From NCBI GenBank assembly GCA_905147135.1, contig LR990041.1:22365712-22429711 (forward strand): a stretch of 64,000 nucleotides of DNA. The letters run 5' to 3'. The position numbers and the translations under genes were made by a program. This document shows, piece after piece, positions 52,917-63,499 of the stretch. This DNA comes from Blastobasis lacticolella. Its lineage: Eukaryota > Arthropoda > Insecta > Lepidoptera > Blastobasidae. The notes below the pieces were generated by a model, which was given only the letters and a program-made list of their open reading frames with translations, made no database searches and was not told the DNA's origin. The first letter of the stretch is position 1, and every line of letters begins with the position of its first letter.

Positions 52917-52960
52917 GGCAATGACTGACAAGCCCGCCTGTCCTTGTCAGTCATTGCCCA
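52917..52960. repeat. Perfect 17-bp-stem hairpin
   Basis: GGGCAATGACTGACAAG, a 10-base loop (CCCGCCTGTC), then CTTGTCAGTCATTGCCC. It lies at or just beyond the 5' end of LINE family B. It may be the tip of a small palindromic element. No similar hairpin was seen elsewhere in the window. Confidence 0.85.
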
Positions 52961-53204
52961 TTATTATTTAGGTGATATTATTATCATGTCTAATACAGGT
53001 GTTTGCTTCAGGGTATCATCATCTGATGCTGCTGTGCTGATGATGAAGTCATATAACTCCTTCACAATTAAGAGATAGAGAATCTATCGGCAGAAACTAC
53101 TTTCTAGTATTTAGGGCTAAAGTGATGTATGAAAGGGATTCCTGAGATGAACTCATTTTCATTAGGTCAAGATGTGATCACGAAATTTCGAGGAAAACCC
53201 GAGT

Positions 53205-53692
53205 GGTGAGATGGTGGTCAAATGATCTACGATTGCAACTTAATCGAGCAGAATACAAAAAACGTGTCAAATTGCCATTGAGCTGCGTTTGCGATCCAAT
53301 TTACAACTCCATCCTGCCAGAATTATCCGACTTGGCGTTAATATTCCGGCTGTGCTTTTGCGCACGAGGGCTCGGGGTCCGCCTTGACCATAATCCAGGA
53401 TTTAACAAATCAGGTAATTACAATGGAGCGACTGTCATCTGTCCTCCATGACCCAGGGATACTACCAGGGAAACCTGACCAGATTGGATCATGGTTCATG
53501 GACACATTCAGTCATCTGAATGTGCAGGTTTTAGCGCGATGTTTTCCCTCACCGTAAGAGCATCGGTTAGTATGCAACTATGTACATACCTAACTCAGAA
53601 AAGAGTCATTGGTATATGGCCGCAGCGGGTTCGAACCTCTCGCTTACGAATTGGAATCCCCTTGCCGCTCGGCCATCGACGCTCGATATCTG
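53205..53692 (-). repeat. SINE family 2, complete reverse copy
   Basis: The reverse of 53628-53692 gives a tRNA-like head GAGCGTCGATGGCCGAGCGG with box B-like GGTTCGAACCCGC. The body has 'gagggaaaacatcgcgct', 'cagatgactgaatgtgtcca', 'agtcgctccattgtaatt' and 'atcctggattatggtcaagg', reaching the 3' block near 53330. It serves as the best full-length reference for this family in the window. Confidence 0.8.
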
Positions 53693-53774
53693 TACCTCCT
53701 ATAATTTACGTGTCACTACACACACGAACGAGTCCTTTCGCTAATATCACTATATCCCGTCCGAAAATTCAAAA

Positions 53775-54215
53775 TTTATTTATTGATTAGGGCATTAAAT
53801 ATCTCTTACAATCGTCAAAAAGGAGGGGAAGGTAGGAAAGTAGGAAGGAAGCACACAGTGACACGCTGGCCGCCAATGGCCGCAGCAAACCCACCCCACG
53901 CCAGTCACGACTGGACCGTGGCCGGCAATTCCAGGCAGAGCCGGACCCAGCTCAATATATTATATAAGTACGTCTAGTAAAATTAAGAAAAACCACCTTA
54001 AACTACAGCAAGAGTAAGCCAGTCCACAAAGGCAGCACCCGTTCACGAGTATAACGCAGGGCCCAGCCGTCGTCCAATATTTGAGGGAAAAGAGCGACCC
54101 GGCCCCCATGCCACCGCCAGACAGACTTTTAAGTGAGCGTGCATTACATATGCTGCATGTGAAAGGTAGCTGCTCCCACCCTGCTCTATCCTATCCCTAC
54201 CCTACCCCTAGCTTA
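53775..54215 (-). mobile_element. LINE family A, copy 3, 3' UTR
   Basis: The reverse matches the family-A 3' end: ATTTATTTATTGATTAGGGC at the tail side, 'aagagcgacccggcccccat' and 'tgcatgtgaaaggtagctgc', ending in CCCTACCCTACCCCTAGC, the start of the GGGTA repeat. The repeat is then cut near 54215. Confidence 0.85.
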
Positions 54216-54700
54216 TGCGCTTATTACACATTCCTAAATTCAGTAACTGAATTCAGAAACATGAAGCGTAAGAGCAAATCAAAGTGTAATGTATTGCTCA
54301 TAGAATAAGGTTCATTTTTGTATCTTGGATGATCCCATTTTCTGCTCCAACTCAAGTACCTTATTCGTTAGCTGTTCAATTAGTTCGCTATCATTAAAAC
54401 GCTCTAGATCGGGGCAACTTTTATTACATATTTCTATAACAGAGGATTCGTCTTCTACATATTCTAAAGATGAAAATGCATTTTCAGTAGAAATATTGAC
54501 CTTACGTTGTGTTACATAGTCTGGTGATGATAGTTTTGAAACAAGTTCTACATTTCCAACTTTTCTTTTTATGTTCGGACATTAGAAAAAACCTTTTTTC
54601 ACCTACATTTGTGCATTCAATGTGATATGGTTTCTCGCAACCTGTGCATTTAAGGAAGTACCTATTAAAAATTTCTTTTTTAACATTTTATGCATTTGGA
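54216..54700 (-). pseudogene. LINE ORF1 with PHD-like zinc finger (probably family A copy 3)
   Basis: The minus strand reads FLKCTGCEKPYHIECTNVGE, then KKKSWKCRTCFK, a PHD-like C-x2-C ... C-x2-C ... H-x2-C ... C-x2-C finger used in ORF1 of several LINE clades. After a frameshift it continues with ENAFSSLEYVEDESSVIEI and the heptad-like DSELIEQLTNKVLELEQKM, a coiled coil. It lies directly upstream (minus sense) of the family-A 3' UTR, suggesting one copy with a large internal deletion at about 54215-54300. Confidence 0.65.
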
Positions 54701-54769
54701 GATAGACGGTGCCATCTCTCGGCTAGGTAATATTGTAGAATAAGTTAGGCATAAAAAAATAAAAAAATA

Positions 54770-54835
54770 ATGTAGGTACCAACTCAGGATCGAACTCGGG
54801 TCGCCGCGGTAATTTGAATGTCAAATAGAAATTAT
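54770..54835 (-). repeat. tRNA-head-like scrap
   Basis: 'aggatcgaactcgggtcgcc' is a reversed box B-like sequence, preceded by 'gccatctctcggctag'. A similar piece with 'gattgaactcgggttgcc' is at 56352-56420. Probably another SINE family, badly decayed. Confidence 0.4.
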
Positions 54836-55440
54836 TAAAAATCAATGTATGTCACTACCATAGATATAACATTTTATCTACAGAAGCAGAGAGAACATAC
54901 CGAGTTTCAATTCGAGACAAAATGTCACACATCTCTAAAATACACACACTAATGCAAATGCCGGGACGGAACAAGACAGCCCATCTGCAATGTTATATTT
55001 TGCTACGAATTTCCACTCGTAACGAATATAAACAAATCTGACTTGTCAGTATATTTCGCTCCGGATGATTTTGTCATTTTTTTACTTGTCCTTATAATTT
55101 TATATTGACATTATAAGAAAAGGTATGGTGTCTAGTGAATCAAACCGACGCCCTGGTACCTACCACCGTCTTTTTGATCTCTCGATCCTATATACCGTGA
55201 ATCGGCAGTGCTTGCTTTTGCATGAAGGACGGTTTTGAGGATTTTGACCGGTATAAATGTTTATTTGTTGTCTCATAACTTCTTACTTAGTAGGTACCCA
55301 CTTACTTATCGTTAGAAGTATCTTCATTATCCACAGGTTGGCCTATGTGACTTCACAACAAATTAAATATGATGCCCTCTAGAGAACAGTTATAAAAATA
55401 AAAATCAAAAGGGTAGGTAATGTATTATATATTAAACAGG
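54836..55440. other. No gene recognised
   Basis: AT-rich, no domain-bearing frame. Confidence 0.4.
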
Positions 55441-55516
55441 CAACATATTCTTTATTTTCAGTAAAAATTGTTATTATGATACACCAGGACTGAAGGGACT
55501 TGCATCTTCTTATTAC

Positions 55517-55593
55517 CTTGTTCTTCAAAATGTTTACAACGCAATACTTCCAATTTGCAACCCAGACATAGCCATGTCTGGTCTTTAGGAAAC
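55517..55593 (-). other. Possible small exon with WLCLGC motif
   Basis: The minus strand has an acceptor (tttgtatttttAG), 77 nt reading FPKDQTWLCLGCKLEVLRCK then HFEEQ, and a donor CAAG|GTAATA. W-L-C-L-x-C followed by spaced Cys and His recalls the ZnF-UBP finger of ubiquitin proteases, but the spacing is imperfect and no partner exon was found. Confidence 0.25.
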
Positions 55594-56040
55594 CTAAAAA
55601 TACAAATAAATGTAAATAAACGTAAATACGCGATTAATCCGTTAAGTTGTTTCATAAAATGTCAGAACATTAAAAATGTCATTTAGGTACATTTTTGGTA
55701 TGAAACCCTAATTTATACATACAAAATTGAGGACCGCTATTTACAAGATTTGAGTATTAAAGTTTTATACAATTAATATTAAATCCGACCCTGTTAGCAT
55801 TAAAATATTTTCGATTACCGAAATATCGCTCAATTTGCCAATTATTTTAAATCTATCTTAAATGGCATGTTGTTCAAAGGTAAAGCATTTCAATTATTGC
55901 AAATTCACACTATTACGATGCATATTTTTGTCACAATTTCTAAACTTGATTCCCGATCGCCGCGACCACGAATGAAATTACTTACCGATGAAAAGATAAT
56001 CCAGGTGTATATCCATAATTTGCACTTTTGTGGAAATAAA

Positions 56041-56062
56041 GTTTTTTTTTTTTTTTTTTTTT
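56041..56062 (+). repeat. Poly-T run
   Basis: About 20 T followed by a partial duplication of 'aatttgcactttc' on both sides (56019 and 56068), consistent with a small retro-insertion tail on the minus strand. Confidence 0.5.
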
Positions 56063-56429
56063 TAATAATTTGCACTTTCACATTAATGTGCACTCAATTA
56101 CACCGTCTTTTAAATGGTTTGATTTAAGTTTTATTAAGAAATTATAAAATTTACACCGATGTTTCAAAAGAAACGTCAAGTCGTTGTTAGCTTAAGCAGC
56201 ATGTCGAACTTTCAAAACATTGCGCACGTCATTTTCTTAGAGCTTATATCAATAGACGAAAAAACGGGATAGAACGATTTATAATCATTGTAGAGTGAGC
56301 GAACAGGAATATTTGTGATTTGTGTTTTAGTCTGGTATGTTTGTGGTCACTACCCAGGATTGAACTCGGGTTGCCCGCGTCAACGCGGATGCTTCATCCA
56401 CTGCACTAACTCTTCGTTTGCAATTGTGT

Positions 56430-56875
56430 CCAATGAGGAGTTTTCCATTAGGTATCTAAAGCATTCCTAACCACTCACTAGATGGCGCCCCGACAATTTT
56501 GGTAATTGATAATCGCTTGAAATAGGTTCTTAGCAAACAGGATATAAACACTGGGTACGTTGTATTGGATAATATTGTATTTTTCAATAGTTTTCAACCA
56601 TTTTAGAGGTTGTAATAATAATGGAACATAGTGCTAACTTCTATAAATATCTCTTTTTACACTTCGTTCAACCTTTAACAGTTATGTTTATATTATTAAA
56701 CATTTTATTTTTAAGTTTAGTATTAGTTGACTGCATGAAATCACTGCCACCATCATACAGATTATAAAAAGATTACCAAAATTGTAGGAGCGCCATCTAT
56801 TGATGCTTTTTGAAACCAACTATCTATACCTACTGGAAAACTCCTCATTAGATGATGTAGTTCGCAAAGGAATCG
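56430..56875. mobile_element. Fold-back element, arms about 80 bp
   Basis: Left arm: AATGAGGAGTTTTCCATTAG at 56433, then AGATGGCGCCCCGACAATTT and TGGTAAT to about 56506. The same blocks return reversed at 56774-56855 (ATTACCAAAATTGT, GGAGCGCCATCT, then TGGAAAACTCCTCATT). About 270 bp of AT-rich DNA separates the arms. Non-coding. No clear flanking duplication found. Confidence 0.7.
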
Positions 56876-56879
56876 ATAT

Positions 56880-57530
56880 CTGGCGTAACACAACCCGTTT
56901 TTTATTTTGTGGTAACAATATATATATGCTGGCGGTAGTGTGCACTTTATGATTGCTTTGTTCAACTTATTACACTTTTATGAATGAAAACATACGAGTT
57001 TGCGTTACGAGTAAGTTGATAACAAATATGTTTGGGGAATGATACAATATATTTCACTGGCACACAGTCGAAGTTATTATTCCAAATAATATGTAATTCA
57101 GAGACCCTATCTCAGTGTTCCAGTGAATTATTTACACTGTTATACTATTTGTGATAACTTTTATACTGGGATAACAATTTCACTCAATCTTGGCACTGTG
57201 ATAAACTAAACTATCACATTATTAAATCACTTTTCACCTTTTGTATATTTTTAAATAAATGTTAATATCAGAGAAAAGCATGTTCCCTTTCGAATGTGAA
57301 TACATCGGTGGACTCAGTGGTCCGTGGTTTCTTTGATGTCTGTGACATAGACGTTAACGTCATAGACGAAAGAAAAAACCATGTTTTAACGTCACGTGGA
57401 CAGAATAGTTCACATGAACTTCATATACTTATTACTATTTACTATTTAATTTTATATGAATTTATTGTTTGATAGCATAATTTTTTTGAACACAAGTTTT
57501 ATTGTTGGCGTTTTCAACCGCTACACACTT
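56880..57530. other. No gene recognised
   Basis: Upstream of the first detected channel exon; AT-rich, with no obvious promoter element that I could defend. Confidence 0.35.
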
Positions 57531-57535
57531 TTCAG

Positions 57536-57716
57536 TACTTAAAATGTCGATATCACACAGAGGCTCCATGGGCCTCGCTGAGATGCACAGGCAGATGAGT
57601 AACCAGATCAACCGTGAGCGGATAACCAGCCTCGTGGCTGCGAACCGGCGAAGGAGCGGCGGGGAGGACCGGCCTGGAGCACTACCCCGGACCGGCAGCC
57701 GAGGGCTCGAAACCAG
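57536..57716 (+). CDS. CNG-like ion channel, N-terminal cytoplasmic exon
   Basis: Acceptor cacacttttcAG|TA and donor ACCAG|GTACAG, 181 nt, ending in phase 2. Reads MSISHRGSMGLAEMHRQMSN then QINRERITSLVAANRRRSGG and an Arg/Gly-rich end. GC-rich like a real exon. ATG at 57544 may be the start codon, with the first eight bases untranslated, or the frame may continue from an upstream exon. No membrane segment, as expected for the cytoplasmic N-terminus. The exon's link to the next is supported by exact phase (AG + G). Confidence 0.55.
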
Positions 57717-57719
57717 GTA

Positions 57720-58575
57720 CAGATGACAGATGCCTCTCGGGCGCCGATAGTCAACGGTGGAAGTCTCCAGATAATAGCATCGACATACGCAAAACCAGTA
57801 TAAAAGCACGATAAAGGCCACACACTCTCAATTATAATTAGTCGTTAGTCCGAAATCCTAAACGGAACTGCTCGCAACAGGCTATTGCCGGCATGCAATA
57901 ATCGCTTTAGTAGACGTTGTTGGCCTAGGACGGCAGGCCGCCCGATACGACCAGATACTGCAGGCGACTATTAATGAATGGGGTCCTTATAACCCTAGCT
58001 CATCTTATTTTGGTTTTGGTAGATCGTTATGCTCTGAAATGTATGGACCAGGGGCCCCATTTTTGAAATCGCTCGCAACCACGGGAGCGCACGCCTCCTA
58101 ACCCTAGTGTTTTCTAGCTCTAGCAACTTACTACGAGTGTGAAAGAGATAGGCAGCGCACGCGCACGCTTGTATGGATGCGAACGGTTTCAAAATAGGGC
58201 CCCACGGTCCTATTTTTAAATCGCTCGCTTCTAGTTGAATGATAAATTATCTTGTTTTAAAAAAAATTATTCAATGTGTTTAATTACATTGGCAACACCC
58301 TAAGCGAACGATTCAAAAGTAGGGAAAATCACCGTCATAAATCAAAATTTTGAATTTTTCATGAAGAAAATCAATTCTGAATACCGTTCAAAAATAGAGC
58401 CCCAGGTCAGGTCCAGGACTGACAACCTCAGACATTTATTTGTCGTAAAGCGACATCCTGTAATAGTCATTAGTGTTTCGTTTGAAATCAATGATCGACC
58501 AAAGTTCGAAATATTTTTGTTCGTAGTAAGTAACAATATGTTTATAATCAGACGCCAAGATGATTCTAATTATTT
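57720..58575. other. Intron, no gene
   Basis: Channel-gene intron. 58020-58220 has two copies of a 'gaaatcgctcgc' / 'tttaaatcgctcgctt' motif with 'gggccccatttttg' nearby and its inverse 'aaaatagggccccac' at 58192, a probable small dispersed element. Confidence 0.4.
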
Positions 58576-58579
58576 TAGA

Positions 58580-58905
58580 CAGATATCCCGGATATGCTCT
58601 CGCGCTCGGGGTTTGACCAAGGTCCAGGATTCGGCAGAGCAAGTAATTTCAGTAAAGTGGCTACCGTCTGACCCCTGTGACCTTGTTAACAGGGGAACTT
58701 GATCAGATTGGATCATGTTTACACATTCAGTCGTCTGAATTTCATCACGAAGTTTTCGCTCACCGTGACAGCATATGTTATTGTTCAAGAAATGTGCACA
58801 TAACTCAGAAAAAAGTCATTTATACATAGTGTCACTGGGGATCAAACTCGGAAGCTCTCGCCTACGAGTCGCATCCTCTAGCCATTAGGTCACAGACGCT
58901 CTATT
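58580..58905 (-). repeat. SINE family 2, reverse copy
   Basis: Reversed head at 58830-58905 (GAGCGTCTGTGACCTAATGG) and body blocks 'gtgagcgaaaacttcgtgat', 'acgactgaatgtgtaaac', 'aggtcagacggtagcc' in antisense. In the channel-gene intron. Confidence 0.75.
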
Positions 58906-59094
58906 TGCATGATTATGAAGTTTATTTCACATAATCACATCAAAATGATGGAATCTTAACATAAAAAGCATATAAATTATTGAATACTTTGCAAATATTG
59001 GAAATAAATAATGTAACTTAATGACTTATATATGTATAGCTAAGTAATAAAATAAATTTGACATAATTATTTAATAACAATTTAACATGGGCAT

Positions 59095-59232
59095 AGATAT
59101 ATTTTATTTTATTTTAATGACATGTCCGTGGGCAGACCACAGAGCTCTCTGTATTCACTTAACATCTGTATATTATTTATATGTATACTAACCTGTGTGT
59201 CACAATAAAAGTATTTGAGTTTGAATTTGATT
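59095..59232 (+). repeat. LINE 3'-end-like fragment
   Basis: 'ctaacctgtgtgtcacaata' followed by AAAGTATTTGAGTTTGAATT and TGATT, a tail similar to the TTTGA-type tails of family A. No upstream coding remains. Confidence 0.4.
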
Positions 59233-59254
59233 ATTCAATATTATTGCATACTTT

Positions 59255-59880
59255 TATGTTACGCAGTGACAAACGAGCAGACACCCCACCTGATGGTAAG
59301 CGGTAACTCTCGCTCGTAACATCTATGATTCGTGCATTTAGATTACAGGCATCAAAAATGCAGAACCGCAGTTGTGTGGTCGTTGTGTGGTCTAAGACAA
59401 AATGTCTCATGCCTATAATTGCGCTGGCTACCTTATTACCTCCAGAATTATGTATGGGCCGTGTGGCGAAATTCTTTGTGTCGCTAATCAGACATTTATT
59501 AATGTATTCTTTTGTACAATATTACAGCTTAAAAGTAATGCGTTGCACAAATAAGGTTATAAATTACAGCTACTATATACAAATTCTTATTATTTCGGTA
59601 AAATTTTCAGAAAACATTGCTATTATTGTATGCTAATGTCTATTAATAGACGGCAGTGGCCATTTTCCATCATGTGGCCCACTTGCCTGTTTGCATCCCG
59701 TATGACATAAAACAAAGCCTTTATCTGCGACTTACTTTGCGAGGAAGTCGGTTTTAATGTTCCGAACCCGTTCCCGCAGGATCCACAAACATCAAATTTC
59801 ATCAAAATATGTTCAATAGCTTTTACGTGAACATGTTACAGACATCCTTCCATCGATACATACTTTCACATTTATAATAT
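59255..59880. repeat. Short lepidopteran dispersed repeats
   Basis: 59258-59320 ('gtgacaaacgagcagacacc', 'ccacctgatggtaagcggta') is a plus copy, and 59640-59715 ('agtggccattttccatcatg', 'tggcccacttgcctgtttgc') a reverse copy, of the repeat at 11050. 59730-59880 ends '...tttcacatttataatattgg' after 'aatttcatcaaaatatgttc', a second common type. The open frame 59325-59636 between them has no known domain. Confidence 0.5.
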
Positions 59881-59936
59881 TGGTTGGAAGTAGGATACGT
59901 ACTGCTTATAATACTCTTTCCCAATAAATATGTCAG

Positions 59937-60120
59937 GGTGGGAAGTCGTGCCGGCCTCGACACCTCCAGGGCAGGCAGTCGAGTGAGCCTCGGCCGAGTC
60001 TACGACGACGAAGACACGGAATACCATCCGGCAATCAAGTGGATAAACATCATCTTCCTTCCGTTCCACCCGATTGTAAGGATCATAATCTTGATCTGCG
60101 TTGTCATCAAATGTTCTGTG
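59937..60120 (+). CDS. CNG-like ion channel, exon with first membrane segment
   Basis: Acceptor aatatgtcAG|G and donor TCTGTG|GTGAGT, 184 nt, phase 2 in and phase 0 out. After an Arg/Ser linker comes VYDDEDTEYHPAIKWINIIF then LPFHPIVRII and ILICVVIKCSV, a hydrophobic S1-like helix preceded by the P-x-x-x-x-x-R-I pattern of cyclic-nucleotide-gated channels. Plasma-membrane protein. Confidence 0.68.
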
Positions 60121-60164
60121 GTGAGTACCGGCTTGAATATTAAAAATATAAAATCATAATAGCG

Positions 60165-60365
60165 TTAATGTCCCGGTTGTGTTCTCGCGCACGAGAGCCC
60201 GGGGTCCGCCTTGACCATGATCTAGGATTTGGCAGGTCAGGTAATTACAGTGGAGCGACTGCCATCTGACCTCCATGACCCTGCTACCAGGGGAACCTGA
60301 CCAGTCGCCTGAATGTGCAGGTTTCATCACGATGTTTTCCCTCACAGTAAGAGCATCGGTTGAAT
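60165..60365 (-). repeat. SINE family 2, headless reverse copy
   Basis: 'cgttaatgtcccggttgtgt', 'ggtccgccttgaccatgatc' and 'gaatgtgcaggtttcatcac' follow the family-2 body in reverse, and the head is missing. Starts 40 bp after the 60120 splice donor. Confidence 0.8.
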
Positions 60366-60639
60366 GATTGACTATATATAAAAGAAATGTAGTTTAAATC
60401 ATCTCTAAAAATTTGTCTAGAGATGACAAAAAATGACCTTGAAATTTATTACTCAGGAATAAAATATTTGAAACTAATGAGAACTATAACACTAGTTATT
60501 GTGATGACGAGGTTTGCTAGGAACCTTCGGCTGCGGCCCGAAATCCGGCTAAAGCCAAAAGTTTCATCGTAGGTGTTTTTTTTTCGGCCGAAAGTTGTCG
60601 AAGCCGAATGCAATTATACTATCAGTTCAATTCAAAAAT

Positions 60640-60700
60640 TATTATATTTTAAAATGTATTTACTGATTAGGACATTACATATCATAGGAAAATAGTAGCA
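60640..60700 (-). repeat. LINE family A, tiny 3' fragment
   Basis: 'ttttaaaatgtatttactga' and 'ttaggacattacatatcata' correspond to the last about 50 bp of family A reversed (compare 53764-53815). Confidence 0.45.
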
Positions 60701-60751
60701 CGGCCAATTTCAGACACAAGTTTCTTCGTCTGTCATTAATTGAACCGTAAC

Positions 60752-61055
60752 CGTAAGCTGAGGGAAAACATCGTGATCATCAGGTTCCCCGGTTAACAGA
60801 ATTGCAGAAATCATATAGCAGTCTACGGTAACTACCTAATCTGTCAAATTCTAAATCATGGTCAAAACGGACCCTCGCGAGAGTTAACCGGGATATTGAT
60901 GCCAAGAAGATGATGTTTATGGTCTCTGGCAATCGATTACCGTTTCAGAAATATTTCCGAGAAGAGAGTTATTGGTACATGGACGCAGTGGGATTCGAAC
61001 CCGGCACATTATATTACAAGTTGGACACCTTAACCTCTCGGCCGCCGACGCTCCT
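60752..61055. repeat. Two SINE family 2 pieces in opposite orientation
   Basis: 60752-60915 runs in sense ('gagggaaaacatcgtgatca', 'gtctacggtaactacctaat', 'aaatcatggtcaaaacggac'). 60930-61055 runs antisense and ends with a reversed tRNA-like head (GAGCGTCGGCGGCCGAGAGG) with box B-like GGGTTCGAATCCCA. The result is a palindromic pair in the intron before exon 61110. Confidence 0.7.
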
Positions 61056-61109
61056 CAGCTTCTGAAAATTTTGTCATCATGCCTCCTAAAATTCCCCTTC
61101 ATGTTTCAG

Positions 61110-61249
61110 GCCCCTGTGATTTCAATTTACCCATTCGTTCGCTGCAGTTCGTTGGAGATACCCGGTGTGGTGACATACGTGAAATTCGTCTACCGCTATT
61201 TAGTGGACCCTATTTATATCGCCGATACATTTCTTCACATCGTTCATAG
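61110..61249 (+). CDS. CNG-like ion channel, S1-S2 exon
   Basis: Acceptor cttcatgtttcAG|GCC and donor CATAG|GTATGT, 140 nt, phase 0 in and 2 out. Reads APVISIYPFVRCSSLEIPGV, then VTYVKFVYRYLVDPIYIADT and FLHIVHR. The D-x(5)-D spacing in VDPIYIAD matches the S2 helix of CNG channels (LDYxxDxxYxxD). Confidence 0.68.
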
Positions 61250-61254
61250 GTATG

Positions 61255-63330
61255 TTCTTTATACTTGGTTACTTCACTAAACCAAGAAAATTATTACGAT
61301 ACAGGTAGAAATCTACCTAGTAATCTTCTTCGTGTAGCTTGTACATTCGCGGGCGTAGCGGCTATGTTCTTCGGTCTCGCGAGCGCCTATCAATCGAACC
61401 TTACTCCTCTCATTGATAAAATGCATAAATTTTCCCTTGTATAGCATTTTTAAATATTTTTATTAGCACCTATAAAACGTCGATTTCGACGCTGACTGAC
61501 TGTTGCATTGACTCACTTTTATTCTAATCAAAACATCTAGGGTACCCGAATTACTACAAAGCTGTACTTTGGTAGACAGGCTAGGATTTGCATACAAATA
61601 ACAGGAATCTGTAACTTTTAACTTCCAACCCCCTGAAATGGGGGTCCAGGTCTATATATAAATTGTACGTAAGACCTGAAATCCCAGGAAGCTGAAATTT
61701 GCTAAACGGACTAGAATTTTGAAATAATTGACAAGTAAATTAAGAAGTCCTTGGCTCCTTAGTCTATCACACCCATAACGGGGAAAGCAAGTACGTATAA
61801 ACATTTAGCACTTTCCGAAATATTAGAAAACTGTTTGTTTGGTATGCATCTAGGACTTGTAGACATACATAACAAGAAAATTAAGAATTGCAACTTTAAA
61901 CCTGCAACCCTCATAATAGAGGGTCTCTGTATATAAAATTAATTCATTCCACACATACCTACTAGACTACAAAAAGTTAGGAAATCCCACCATAACATTA
62001 CTTGTATAATTTGTTTCATGAAGCCTCCTAAGCTCTAAACTTTTCACCGAGAAAAAGTTAACAGATCTCATGAAGAGCCAAGCTCCTAACTACAGAGTCG
62101 GCCAAGGCATACTTTCTGATCAAAATATAGTGTTTGTAGGGTTAGGTTTTGTATAGCTAGGAGCCTGGTTCTTATAAGATCTGATAATATTTTCTCAGTG
62201 AAACCGTTAAGAGCTTAGACACAAAATAAAGAACGGCCAGCCCCAAGCAGAAGGTCCACTGGAAACAACGCCATTTCCATCACGCACACATTTACGTTAC
62301 GTTTACAGGCATTCTCAAGCAGTTTCAAGCAGTGCTCGGGTCGCGATTGTTCACGCGAGAATTCGTTGTATTGTCGGTTTAAATTGAATATTAATTAATT
62401 AAATGATATTATTATTGATAAAATAAAAGTACTTGTAAAGTAAAAAGAACGTTACTAAGATTACTTAATAACCATGTGACCATTTCAGATTTTGAGGCTA
62501 GTCTGCACTTTCCAACATCAGCACTGCTACGAATTCTAATGCCAATGGCGAAGCGAAGTTGACCAAGGTCTTCCGTTAGAGACCATAAGACTAGTTGAAC
62601 AGTTTCAGGCACCACGTGACAGTTTTTAACAGAATAAGAAACCGTGTTTGTCTAGTGTAAAAAAAATCGCTGATCACCTTTCTTCTCCATCATTAGATTA
62701 ACTGACTAATACCATAATATTGCATATTCATCAATTTACATGTGTCTGAAATTTTAAATTTAATTGATTACCGGGAAGTGGGTCAAATCCCAGGGCAGGG
62801 AAAGGTTATTCAGTGTCTGATGATGTAATCAGGTTGCGATGAATATTTAAAAAGTGAATAAACAGTAATTTATTATTACGCTTACTAAAGGCATAATGTC
62901 TGAAGCTAGTTTGGAAAATCTGATATACTTGAACACAATCTAAACAGCTTGGGAAGTAATTATGATTGATCACATTATGGCAAGGATTAGATATTGGTCC
63001 TTTGCAAGGAACATGTTATTGTAAACGATCTTTACAATTCTATTCGATCTTTTAAATACTCTTTTCAAAATTAATTACTCTTTTTAAGTCCGCCTAAATA
63101 ATAAAAGACGTCGGGAGTGGACCTTCTGTTAGTTCTCTATTTTGTGGCTTTGAGGCTTAACTAAACAAATTTTACGTGAAATGTTTTTGTTGAGATTAAC
63201 TTTTCAGTTTTTCAATAGCAGTCGGAGTTTTTAGTGTCTGTACTACTTTTTATGTTGCCACTTCATTTTAATTGTACGCAGCTACAGGTATCGGCCATAA
63301 GTAATGCAGAACTTGTTCTTTATTCTTGCA
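61255..63330. other. Large intron of the channel gene
   Basis: No element with coding sequence. 61620-61940 has three spaced copies of phrases such as 'aacttccaaccccctgaaatggggg' / 'aaacctgcaaccctcataatagagg', a decayed dispersed repeat. No gene on either strand recognised. Confidence 0.5.
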
Positions 63331-63331
63331 G

Positions 63332-63496
63332 GCAAGTGACAGACGAGGCCGAGAAGAGGGAGTTTTTGCCGAAACCTGCGTCGTTACTATTCATTGATAT
63401 CTTATCGATAATACCTATGTACAAAATGGCGTCAAACGAATTATGCCCAACCATTAGCGTGTGGCCGAATGCACTGGCTTATCTAGAATTTTTTGT
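63332..63496 (+). CDS. CNG-like ion channel, S2-S3 exon
   Basis: Acceptor tattcttgcAG|G and donor TTTTTTGT|GTAAGT, 165 nt, phase 2 in and 2 out. Reads QVTDEAEKREFLPKPASLLF then IDILSIIPMYKMASNELCPT and ISVWPNALAYLEFF. FIDILSIIP corresponds to the S3 helix (FLDLxSLxP) of CNG channels. Confidence 0.68.
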
Positions 63497-63499
63497 GTA

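Larger units (their letters stand above)
42389..52950 (-). mobile_element. Non-LTR retrotransposon, family B (interrupted by family C)
   Basis: Minus-strand LINE with ORF1 (52758-52105), endonuclease/RT (51469-49650), then a 5.9-kb insertion, then the rest of RT and C-terminus (43755-42664), 3' UTR, and an (AAATA)n tail at 42389-42412. Removing the insertion gives about 4.7 kb. The 5' limit near 52800-52950 is uncertain. CR1/Jockey group by RT motifs. ORF2 is split, so the copy is dead, although the two halves are well preserved. Confidence 0.88.
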
